From Phaeoceros laevis (Eukaryota; Anthocerotophyta; Anthocerotopsida; Notothyladales): a stretch of DNA of 26,882 nucleotides. Each line of letters opens with the position of its first letter. Position 1 is the stretch's first letter. Below, one piece after another: positions 18,894 to 26,882 of this stretch. Both the position numbers and the translations under genes were made by a program. Location of the stretch: contig JBNGIQ010009156.1 of the NCBI GenBank assembly GCA_049999765.1, positions 1 through 26,882 of the forward strand, written 5' to 3'. The notes beneath the pieces were generated by a model. That model ran no database searches and had not been told where the DNA came from. It saw only the letters and a list, made by a program, of their open reading frames with translations.

Positions 18894-21082
18894 CTAGGGA
18901 GCTCGTTTGGCAGGCGTCGTTGCAGGAGGCAAGGGCGTGTCTGCCGTTTCTTCTGCCTCTACTGCGGGCTTGGCCTCCTCCTTGGCTCGCCATCGTTTCA
19001 GGCTGAACAGACCACCCTTCTTCTTGGCAGCTGGCGGGGCTTCTGGTGGAACAGGAGCTTCTTCTACCTTGGCTGGTTCTTCTGCCTTGTCCCCTTCTTC
19101 TACCTTAGCTGGTTCTTCTGCCTTCTCCCCTTCTTCTACCTTGGCTGGCTCTTCTGCCTTCTCCCCTTTTTCTGCCTTGGCTGGTTCTTCTGTCTTCTTC
19201 GCTTCCTTGCTGCCTTTTTTGCTAAACAAACGCCACTTGGCAGGAGCAGCAGGTGGAGACTTGGGCTCATCCACCTTGGGCTCAGCAGCTTCTACTTGTG
19301 GTGCAACCTCCTCCTCCTTTGCTGCCGTCTCCTCTTTCTTGGTCTTTTTACCGAACAGACTCCACTTGGCAGGCTTTTTGGTTTGAGCTTGTTCCTCCTT
19401 GGCTGGTTCGACGGCCTGGACCTGGTCCTTGCCACTTTCACCAGACGAGTCCTTCGTTGCTGAAGCCTCAGGTTGCTCTGCCTTGACTTCCTCTTCTTTT
19501 GGTTGTTCGTCAGTGGCTGGAGATGACGATTTGCTTTCAGCTTGTTGTTCTGCCTTCTCTGGTTCTGGCTTGACCTCCTCTTTTTGTTCCTTTTCCGACG
19601 GGTCCTTCTCTGCTGCAGCAACTGGGGTAGCTTCAGCTTCTTTTGGCTTCGGTGGTTCTTCGCTGGAGCTGGGCTCGTCTTCCGCCTTGGCTCGTTTTCC
19701 AAACGAGAATAGACCCCCCTTCTTTGCAGGTGCCGGGGACTTGGTTTCAGCTTCGTCTGCCTTCACCTCTGGTTCGGGCTTGTCCTCCTCCTTGGCTCGT
19801 TTNNNNNNNNNNNNNNNNNNNNNNNNNNNNNNNNNNNNNNNNNNNNNNNNNNNNNNNNNNNNNNNNNNNNNNNNNNNNNNNNNNNNNNNNNNNNNNNNNN
19901 NNCCTCCTTGGCTCGTTTCCCGAACAGACCTCCCTTCTTCGCAGGAGCTGGGGGCTTGGGGTCACCTGTTTCCGCCTTCGATGTCTCCTCCTCGGGCTTG
20001 GCCTCCTCTTTCGCTTTGAATCGTTTCCCGAACAGGCCCCTCTTTGCGGGAAGTGGGGCTTTGGTTTCGGCTTCTTCTGCCTTCGTTGCTGGTTCTGCGG
20101 CTTCGGTCTCAGCTACTTCTGCCTTTGCTGCTGGTTCTGGGGCTTTGGTCTCAGCTTCCTCTGCCTTGGCTGCTGGTTCTGGGGTAGCCTCCTCCTTGAC
20201 TCGTTTCCCAAAGAGGTGAAGGTAAAGGTGCGCGCTTGCGCGCTTTACTGAACGAGAAGCCACACCCTTCTTCTTCTTTGCGGGAACTTTGCTTTCAGCT
20301 GGTTCGACTTGTTCACCTTCGGGCGCTGGGTCTGTCTTCACCTCGTCCTTGGGTCGCTTCCCAAACAGACTCCATTTTGCTGCCGGAGGAGCCGGTTTGG
20401 CGTCCGCTTCTTCGATCTTGGCAGGTTCGGCCTTGGCTTCCTCTTGCTTGGGCTTTTTGCTACCGAAGAGACTCCACTTACCAGAAGACGAGGATTTGGT
20501 TTCAGCCAATTCTGCCTTGGCTGGTTCTTCCTTGGCTGGTTCCTCCTCCTTGCCGCTTGTGGTCGTCTCGGGTGATTTGCTTCCAGCTTCTGTTTTCTCC
20601 GCTTCGCTGTCCGGGGCACCCTTAGCCTCGCCTATCTCGCTCTCCTCCTGCTTGGCCTCTTCCTTCAACTCCTTGGTCTCAGACTTGTCGTCGCTCTTTG
20701 TTTCCGGCTCCTTCACTTCCTCCTTGGTCCCTTCCGTGTCTTTCTTCACATCTTCCCCTTTCTCCGCATCGTCCTTGGAATCAGTCGTCTCCTCTTTCTT
20801 GTCCTTCTCAATGGGCTTCAGGTCTTCCTCTTTCGTCACGTCCTCCTTGGCTGCCTTCTTATCGTCCTTTTTCTCCTCCTCCTTGGGGCTTTTATCCTCC
20901 TGCTTCTCCTTTGCAGCCTTTTTTTCGTCCTTCAATACCTCCTTCACGTCCTTGGCTTTGGCATCCTTCTTAACAGCCTTCTTGGAGCTTTTCTTGTCGG
21001 CAGGCTTGGCAGTTGGGTCAGCAGAATCGAGCTCCTTGGCCTCTTTCGTCACCTTCACAATCTTGTACCCGAAGCACGGCAT
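18894..21082 (-). CDS. Lys/Glu/Ala-rich disordered protein with repeated LFGK-type motifs
   Basis: I do not recognise a named family. The start is taken as ATG 21082 (MPCFGYKIVKVTKEAKE). The first ~200 residues are almost entirely K, E, D, S and T. After that the protein consists of K/E/A/P-rich linkers punctuated by a short hydrophobic-basic motif, seen nine times: KWSLFGSKK, KWSLFGKRPK, LHLFGKRVK, RGLFGKRFK, GGLFGKRAK, (gap), GGLFSFGKRAK, KWSLFGKKTK, KWRLFSKKGSK and GGLFSLKRW. It ends PAKRAP. No signal peptide or membrane segment is seen. The 100-N gap at 19803-19902 lies within the array; the frame appears to change across it only because the gap length is nominal. Total length is at least ~700 residues. 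It is probably intrinsically disordered. A scaffold, membrane- or nucleic-acid-binding role is speculation. Confidence 0.75.
19062..19205 (-). repeat. 36-bp coding minisatellite, four copies
   Basis: Units start at 19062, 19098, 19134 and 19170 on the plus-strand numbering and encode EEPAKVEEG(E/D)KA (12 residues) four times. The unit nearest the N terminus is the most diverged (EEPAKAEKGEKA). The unit length is a multiple of three, so copy-number change would keep the frame. Confidence 0.9.
19803..19902. other. Assembly gap (100 N) inside the repeat protein gene
   Basis: Nominal 100-N gap. The same words CCTCCTTGGCTCGTTT lie at both edges, so one or more LFGK modules are probably missing or collapsed. 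Confidence 0.95.
20225..20260 (-). other. Inserted segment with GCGCGC palindrome in the repeat protein
   Basis: One module reads KKKKGVASRSVKRASAHLYL followed by HLFGKRVKEE, where other modules have KKGGLFGKR directly. The extra ~36 bases contain GCGCGCTTGCGCGC and keep the frame. This is a module-specific in-frame insertion. Confidence 0.55.
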
Positions 21083-21180
21083 CGTGATAAGTTTCTTCCG
21101 GAATGACACTTCTGCTTAATGAGTGAACTTGTGACCTGAGAATCCAGAGTCTGGAGGAAACACTCTTCCTTCCAGCTTCA

Positions 21181-21188
21181 ATTTATAG
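21181..21188 (-). promoter_or_regulatory. Possible TATA box of Lys/Glu-rich gene
   Basis: CTATAAAT on the minus strand lies ~100 bases before ATG 21082, a normal distance for a plant TATA box with a short leader. Confidence 0.4.
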
Positions 21189-21997
21189 CTTCTACGTTGC
21201 AGTGCATGGCAGTGACCAGAGACGCAATTCAGCAGCCTTGGATGTATCGTAGCCGTCCCCTCGTTACCGTCGAATGCCGCCCGGAAAATCGTAGATCATT
21301 TAAGTTTTCCAACCTGGCAAGACAGCCTGGAGGTCCCATGGTGTCCAAATTTGGATATGGCTGCCGCTGTCCCGCTGGCCACAGCACCACAGCTGTGACG
21401 TTGTGGCAGACAACACTGTACCGAGTCCTACCAAGTACTGGTTTTGTTTGCCGCGATTGACCTATGTGCACAAGGCGGCAGCTTTGAGAATGCTTTCTTC
21501 ACCACGCTGCTGAGAGTGATGAGTCATGCAGGAGATGCCAAGTCACATCATGAACACGCTCAAGGGGCTTGCCATCCTGGCAAAGATGGCACCTGCTACC
21601 AACACCGTTGTAAATCGCAAAACTCTGCAAACAGTAGTACTGCCACTAGTGAAGTGTGGGTTCACGACACCGACGCTCAACCAGCTTGTCACACTCTTAG
21701 GTTGAGGAGTACCTTTTCCTGGGACCAGGCCTTCACCTCCCTTTCGCTTCGCTCCCCAGGCGGAAGGAAGGCTTGGGTCTCAGCATTCGTGGGATCCTTG
21801 AGGGTGTTCATGGAGAACTACAATAGACTACGTAAATCCTGGAAAGGGAGAGCAAACTTGAAAAGACGGACAAAACGCAAGTTGTCACATGCATCACCGC
21901 AAAACGCAAGTTGGAACATATCACCCTGCCCTAATTGAGAGTTGCTTCCATCACTTTCGTGCGCAGGAGGGTAGCGGAGGTCCCCTTGCCAGCGGCC
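21189..21997. other. Intergenic stretch between divergent genes
   Basis: It separates the minus-strand repeat protein gene from RPN6 on the plus strand and must hold both upstream regions. It contains an exon-like fragment (21526-21705) and a 14-bp direct repeat CAAAACGCAAGTTG at 21871 and 21900. A further long frame here (21444-21938) has no coding character. Confidence 0.4.
21526..21705 (+). pseudogene. Exon-like fragment of an unrecognised gene
   Basis: A 59-residue frame (MPSHIMNTLKGLAILAKMAP, then VVLPLVKCGFTTPTLNQLV) reads like a helical protein segment. It is preceded by TCATGCAG, a plausible acceptor, and ends at TTAG|GTTGAG, a weak donor. No partner exon was found. It could be a stranded exon. 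Confidence 0.3.
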
Positions 21998-23269
21998 ATG
22001 TCTGCCTCGCTTCCGCCTAGCTCCGACTCCCTTGCTCAGGCGGTGGAAATTCAGGACGTGGATCCTTCCAAGGCTATCGACCTCTACTACCAGATAATCC
22101 AGCATCCATCTTCAACTGGCGACACTATTCGGGTCAAGGAGGTGGCCATCGCATCTCTGTTGGACCTGCTTGCTGCGGAGAAGAGAGGGGAGGACCTCAG
22201 GAGCCTGCTTACGGAGCTCAGGCCTTTCTTCCTGGTGATCCCTAAGGCTAAGACTGCCAAAATTGTCCGGGGCATCATCGACGCTGTGGCTAAGATACCA
22301 GGCACTTCTGATCTTCAAATCTCGCTATGTCGGGAGATGGTGGAGTGGACGCGGGTGGAGAAGAGGACGTTCCTGCGGCAACGGGTGGAGGCCCGCCTGG
22401 CAGCTCTGCTCATGGAGGACAAGCAGTTCGCCGAGGTGCTGTCCCTGTTACCTAACCTAGTGAGGGAGGTACGGCGCTTGGATGACAAGTTGCTTCTGGT
22501 GGACATCGACTTGCTTGAGAGCAAGTTGCACTTCTCGCTGAGGAATTTGCCCAAGGCCAAAGCGGCTCTCACGGCCGCAAGGACTGCTGCCAATGCAATT
22601 TACGTGCCGCCGGCGCAGCAGGGTACTATTGACCTGCAGAGCGGCATTCTGCATGCTGAGGAGAAGGATTACAAGACGGGGTTTAGCTATTTCTTTGAGG
22701 CCTTCGAGGCTTTTAACGCCCTAGATGATACTCGGGCTGTGTTTGCCCTCAAGTACATGCTTCTTTGCAAGATCATGACCAATCAGGCTGACGATGTGGC
22801 TGGTTTGATTTCTTCTAAAGCTGGTCTGAAGTACACTGGAGTGGAGCTGGACGCCATGGCAGCTGTGGCGGGGGCATATGCTAAGCGCTCTCTCAAGTCT
22901 TTTGAGGAAGCGCTTAACTCGTACAGGGAGCAACTTGAGGAGGACCCCATTGTGCACCGGCACTTGTCATCCTTGTATGATACTCTGCTGGAGCAGAATC
23001 TTTGTCGGCTCATTGAGCCCTTCTCTAGGGTGGAGGTTTCTCATATCTCTGAACTTATTGGGCTACCCATAGAGTCCGTTGAGAAGAAGCTTTCCCAGAT
23101 GATTTTGGACAAGAAGTTCTTGGGCACACTGGATCAAGGAGCTGGGTGTCTCATCATTTTTGATGACATCAAGTCAGATGGGATTTATCCAGCAACACTT
23201 GACACCATATCGAACATCTCCAAAGTCATGGACAGTCTCTATCTGAAGTCAGCAAAGATCATGGCATAG
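21998..23269 (+). CDS. RPN6: 26S proteasome regulatory subunit RPN6 (PSMD11-like)
   Basis: An intact single-exon frame of 423 residues, the usual size for RPN6. ATG 21998 (MSASLPPSSDSL) is chosen because the frame upstream lacks another ATG and family proteins start in this way. The N-terminal two thirds are helical TPR-like repeats (KAIDLYYQIIQHP, AKTAKIVRGIIDAV, WTRVEKRTFLRQRVEARLA, YKTGFSYFFEAFEAFNALDD). The C terminus is a PCI domain with winged helix (HISELIGLPIESVEKKLSQM, then ILDKKFLGTLDQGAGCLIIF). RPN6 is a lid subunit of the 19S particle and clamps lid, base and core together. No lesion is visible, so it is presumably functional and shows that the ~10-kb spacer between the repeat arms is normal genic DNA. 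Confidence 0.95.
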   Translation: MSASLPPSSDSLAQAVEIQDVDPSKAIDLYYQIIQHPSSTGDTIRVKEVAIASLLDLLAAEKRGEDLRSLLTELRPFFLVIPKAKTAKIVRGIIDAVAKIPGTSDLQISLCREMVEWTRVEKRTFLRQRVEARLAALLMEDKQFAEVLSLLPNLVREVRRLDDKLLLVDIDLLESKLHFSLRNLPKAKAALTAARTAANAIYVPPAQQGTIDLQSGILHAEEKDYKTGFSYFFEAFEAFNALDDTRAVFALKYMLLCKIMTNQADDVAGLISSKAGLKYTGVELDAMAAVAGAYAKRSLKSFEEALNSYREQLEEDPIVHRHLSSLYDTLLEQNLCRLIEPFSRVEVSHISELIGLPIESVEKKLSQMILDKKFLGTLDQGAGCLIIFDDIKSDGIYPATLDTISNISKVMDSLYLKSAKIMA

Positions 23270-23435
23270 GCAAAATTTGATATTCCGGCTCTGGCTATCT
23301 CAGTATTTGCTGCAGGACAACAGCTACAAACGCTGTACTCTCCGAAATAACTAGTAGATTGGTCTTGAGGCATAAGAGACATGTCTGAACCGCAGGGGGC
23401 GATGCACAGGTTGTTGGATGGCATTTTTGTTGAGA

Positions 23436-24689
23436 GTGAAAAGGGTGGTCACCCAAACGTCGTGCAGTGCAATGAGAGCAGTACGACTAAGGCAACTTGT
23501 TTGGGAGTTTGAGAAGGGCGCACCCCCACATGAAATATGTGCAGTGTGCATGATATTCGTCTCTGGAAGGACTTTTGAGGGTTGTGCATTGTATGTTGGC
23601 CCCCGATCTGATTCAGATCTGAACGTGAGACCAAGGCAACGACGAAGAGGAACTGTAGCAGGCGTACATCTCAAAAATCAGGTCCACTTCAGATTAGAGA
23701 TTTAGGAATGAGGATGCAAGCTGATGTGGTTGTGGGAGCTGCACTAGTGAATTCGAACATGTATGCACATGTTTGCTTCACAGCAGGTCTTCGATTTATG
23801 GCTGGAAAGAACTTTGAAATCTGCAGTTCTCGTCTATGCCATGCAATCACTGATCAGATTGGTTTGCATATGCAATCTTGAGCAAATGTAAAATCCATCA
23901 TGCACAGCACGATGTGGGAAGTGCCAGAATGACACCACAAGTTCAGGAGTTTTTCCTATCAGACAGCACCTAGCACTTACACGCACAATATTAATGTGTG
24001 ATTAAGAGAGCCTATGTGCTATCTGTCTCTAGGGAGCTTGCGTGGTGTATATGGAGCTCCATAACTTTGTCCTCAGCTTTGGAGCTAGCTGACAGCCCAG
24101 TAAAATGCGTAATTGCAGTTTTTTGAGTGAATCCCGAGAACAAGAACAACAGATGTTCTTGTAATCGGGGTTGCCTTACGGATGGCCAGGACTAGCAGTT
24201 TCTCTAGGCATACTGTACAGTATCGTGCAATTTACACGATCCAACTGAACACGGGTGTGCCTTGTTGCATGCCTTTAGGGCTCTTTAGCTTTCTCATGCT
24301 CCTTTCGCTGAGCATATCCTGAAATCATGCATTCCAAGAAACCATTCTGCGACATGACGGTGTGTCAAACACATACGTGGAAAGAGCTTCAAAGACACTG
24401 ACTGCATAACTCGGGCAGTTGCACGGTTGCAACATATACGCAGATTGCGGAAGGTTCACCTAATTTCCTTCTTCCACACTTCCACAATTGCGACAAATGA
24501 CCTCGCAGAGCCGTATGTCTGTCCAACGTGGTTACAGCACGGAGGGTGCTTCGGCTCCTGCACCCAACGCGTGTACTAATCAGCACATGCCATAAATTAG
24601 CAAATGTATGGGCGGAAGCTTAACGTCGCACTGCCTTCCTGAAAGTACAAACCTGTGATAACAAGAATGCGGTCCCTGCATCAGGTGAG
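23436..24689. other. Non-coding inner part of right arm
   Basis: Mirror of 11876-13129 with scattered substitutions and indels. No gene was seen. The 23-base remnant of the 12410 palindrome is at 24140-24162. Confidence 0.5.
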
Positions 24690-25467
24690 GTGAAGACGCT
24701 AGAGCGCTTTGAAGAAGAGGTGTTGTATTGGCTCAAATTCATTGCCTCCAACACCAAGCCTGGCTCGGCAGCCAAACCTTCGGTGGTGGTGGTAATCACC
24801 AACAGGGACAGACTAGCCGCTTACAGCACGCACAAGGACGAGGTTTCGTGCTGTCTGGTGCTGAGAATGTTGTCTCCCGCTTGGAAGACCAGTTCCGCGA
24901 CTTGATTACTCTACAGCAGTACCCATGCATAGTGAATGCCCGGGATGTGGAGGATGATGGCATCAACAAGTGGGTGCAAGAGATCCAGGAGTCTCTCAAG
25001 AGCAAGAGCTTGCTGCCCGGTCTTGAAGCTGAGCCTGAGGTATGTAGTCAGGTTGTCAAACACTTGGATGGTTTACCCAGTCCGATCATGTCTACAGCGG
25101 AGTTTGCAGACATGTGCAAGTGTCTGTCCCGGGCAGCGGATATTCCTTACGAAGAAGACGGGTGGAAACCAAGTAGCCGCTTACTTGCAGGATGTAGGAG
25201 AGGTGATATATCACGACGAGCTGGACTTCATCATCACGAACCCTAGGTGGTTGGGGCATGGAGTTCTTGGACATCTCGTGGACCCCTTTTCTTCTCAGGG
25301 TAAGCCAGCAAGATACGAGCCACGAACCAATTATCAACCCAGAAACGGGTTCATCTTGTAACTTGTTGGAGAAGGCCCTGGAAAGTGTTCCAGGCATGGA
25401 CTCAAAAATGGGTGTGCAACCGGATCAGCTCATCCAGCTCTTGATGCTCTTGGACTTATGCTACGAG
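24690..25467 (+). pseudogene. Roc-COR (TORNADO1/Roco-like) fragment, right copy
   Basis: The same fragment as at 11108-11875, in opposite orientation. It shares the frame break after AAYSTHKDE. It also has lesions the left copy lacks: one extra A near 25170 (ACCAAGTAG against ACCAGTAG) destroys the frame before YLQDVGEVIYHDELDFIIT, and the acceptor before LLEKALESVPGMDSK has changed from TTAGCAG to TTGTAAC, losing AG. The right copy is therefore more decayed than the left. Confidence 0.7.
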
Positions 25468-26126
25468 GTGAGTCCTGGGGAACCCAAGACAGATTTAAGA
25501 TGATGTGAGCTAGGTTGCAGGTGGCACAATGAGGACATCCGGATCCTACGCAAGTTTCCTGCTCAACTCTCTGGATGTCTTCAATTCCCATCTGGAGTGG
25601 GCCAAACACGAAAAGCAGACTACTACAACTACTGCCAACTGGACTGCACTCTGCTCTATCGAGTGTAACTTATACCCACAGTCCCACACGAATTAGGGCG
25701 GCCAAATCCGACCCTATACGGACTTCTTGCTGCAGCACTTGTTACAGAAACTGGAGCACCTTTGGCCTACTCCTATGCTACTCAAACGACGTGCCATGAT
25801 CATGAGGTCCCCAATATTCTGGTGACTACCAATTAGTGGAAGCAGGTTTCCCCAAACTTGGGTAGCTTCTTGCTCTTTGAAGTTCCAAAAAAGGCATTAT
25901 GCCTAATTATGCACCCTCCATGTCACTAGCACTAGCCCGTAAAGATAGCATTAGCTTCTAAATATAGGACTAGCACAGTTTAAAGTGGTGCTCACTGCTC
26001 TCCAATTTATTTTTATGTGCTCCTTTGGTGTGAGTCAATCCATCACGTTCTACTCGGACTTTGCGTGTGAAGTCCCGGCTTTCTCATCACCGTGTGATTC
26101 TTCTTTTTTATTACCATACCATCAAA

Positions 26127-26882
26127 ATGACAACCTGTCACAAGATCACGACTCTTCTAGTTATAGCTATTTTACTGATTGCAAGTGGATTTAGCGGCAC
26201 CGAAGCAAGATTTGGAGTAAATTGGGGCATGATTACATCTCGCCGTCTGAATGCACAAGCTGGTGTTTCGCTAATAAAGTCTTATGGATTTCAAATGGTG
26301 AAGTTTTTCGGACCTGATGCGGAGGCTTTACGTGAATTAACAAATCATCCAGATCTAGAAGTTATGGTCGCGTGTGAAAATGGCTTGTTATCCAAGCTTG
26401 CAGAAGACTCTAGTTCAGCGCACGATTGGGTAGAAGAGCATATTGTGCCCTTCGTCAATGCGGGAGCAAATATTAAGTAAGTACTTTCTTTGCTGATAAA
26501 TTTTATTTTACATATGTTATTTAATTAATCAGGTTCTAAACCTTAGTAATTTTGATTCTAATTTCATAAACGATTTTTATAAACAGATATGTGGCGATTG
26601 GAAATGAACCATTTCTTAGAGAGTATGGGGATACTTTTATACCTTTTGTTTTACCTGCAATGGTAAAAATTTATAAGGCTTTAAGGGCCGTTCAATTGGA
26701 GGACAAAGTTAGACTTACTACACCCCTTAATGGCGACGTTTTGTGGGGTAATCTACCATCGGAAGGACAATTTCGTCCAGATATTAAAGTTCTTATGAGA
26801 ACACTTATCGAAATTTTGGAGACAATTGGCGGAGCATTCACAATAAATTTGTATCCGTTCATAGCAACTTACCAAGATGGTG
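26127..26882 (+). CDS. GH17 glucan endo-1,3-beta-glucosidase, right copy, partial at window end
   Basis: Exon 1 is 26127-26476, the intron is 26477-26586, and exon 2 from 26587 is cut by the window end after the LYPFIATYQDG segment. No base difference from the left copy was seen in the exon, intron and 5' stretches compared. The signal peptide, RFGVNWG and YVAIGNEP (acid/base Glu) are present; the nucleophile region lies beyond the window. The two genes point away from each other, as expected for an inverted duplication. If the outer arm continues, this is a second intact gene. Confidence 0.85.

Larger units (their letters stand above)
23436..26882. repeat. Right arm of large inverted repeat (cut by window end)
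   Basis: Reverse complement of 9693-13129. The inner border is at GTGAAAAGGGTGGTCACC (23436), paired with ...GGTGACCACCCTTTTCAC ending at 13129. The outer border lies beyond the window. The gene order is mirrored: non-coding, Roc-COR remnant, then GH17 pointing outward. Confidence 0.95.

Noticed and set aside
19747-19902. Frameshift in the Lys/Glu-rich gene across the gap
   Set aside because: The gap length is nominal (100 is not a multiple of three), so the frame change carries no information; the reading style is the same on both sides.
20289-21119. Long Ser/Ala/Leu-rich plus-strand ORF (276 residues)
   Set aside because: It is the antisense of the Lys/Glu-rich gene; codon bias of the sense strand removes stops and creates it.
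23418-23705. 95-residue ORF at the inner end of the right arm
   Set aside because: The corresponding frame in the left arm is not kept (the mirrored region differs by indels), and no domain is recognisable.
9693-26882. Composite transposon explanation for the inverted arms
   Set aside because: No transposase, no short terminal repeats and no target-site duplication could be seen, and the outer border is outside the window.

Overview
This is nuclear DNA from a land plant. The evidence is a plant-type pentatricopeptide (PPR) array, a DUF2921 membrane protein, a plant GH17 beta-1,3-glucanase with an intron, a Roc-COR fragment of the plant TORNADO1/Roco kind, the 26S proteasome subunit RPN6, GT-AG introns and long repeat-rich intergenic DNA. 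PPR arrays this uniform, together with CHAT and Roco remnants, suggest a seed-free plant (bryophyte, lycophyte or fern). I cannot name the species. Two 100-N assembly gaps (8207-8306 and 19803-19902) both lie inside repeats.

Layout. Positions 1-2023 hold the 3' end of a PPR array joined abruptly to a CHAT (caspase-like) protease domain with two frame breaks, probably a chimeric pseudogene. Positions 2754-6771 hold a spliced gene for a nuclear-looking protein with a possible ParB-like domain and a C-terminal N4/N6-type DNA methylase fold. Seven near-identical 16-24 bp palindromes lie in it and nowhere else in the window. Positions 6772-9288 are non-genic: weak ORF remnants, a 26-base palindrome, a ~310-bp tandem repeat broken by a gap, and a dispersed ~70-bp repeat. 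Positions 9289-13129 and 23436-26882 are two arms of a large inverted repeat. Each arm carries a GH17 gene (outer part) and a decayed Roc-COR gene plus non-coding DNA (inner part), and the right copy runs off the window. The ~10.3-kb spacer between the arms carries a DUF2921 gene (13460-16564), a degenerate 5S rRNA-like sequence, a Lys/Glu/Ala-rich repeat protein on the minus strand (18894-21082) and an intact RPN6 gene (21998-23269).

These genes do not form an operon or a pathway. RPN6 and DUF2921 look like ordinary resident genes. The GH17/Roc-COR pair looks like a duplicated segment with a mixed age signature: the outer ~1.4 kb shows no difference where compared, introns included, while the inner part differs at several percent of sites and has lesions private to one copy. 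The best candidate for something undescribed is the possible ParB-like/methylase gene, whose own introns carry parS-like palindromes. One of these introns is a multiple of three without stops, so splicing and retention both keep the frame.
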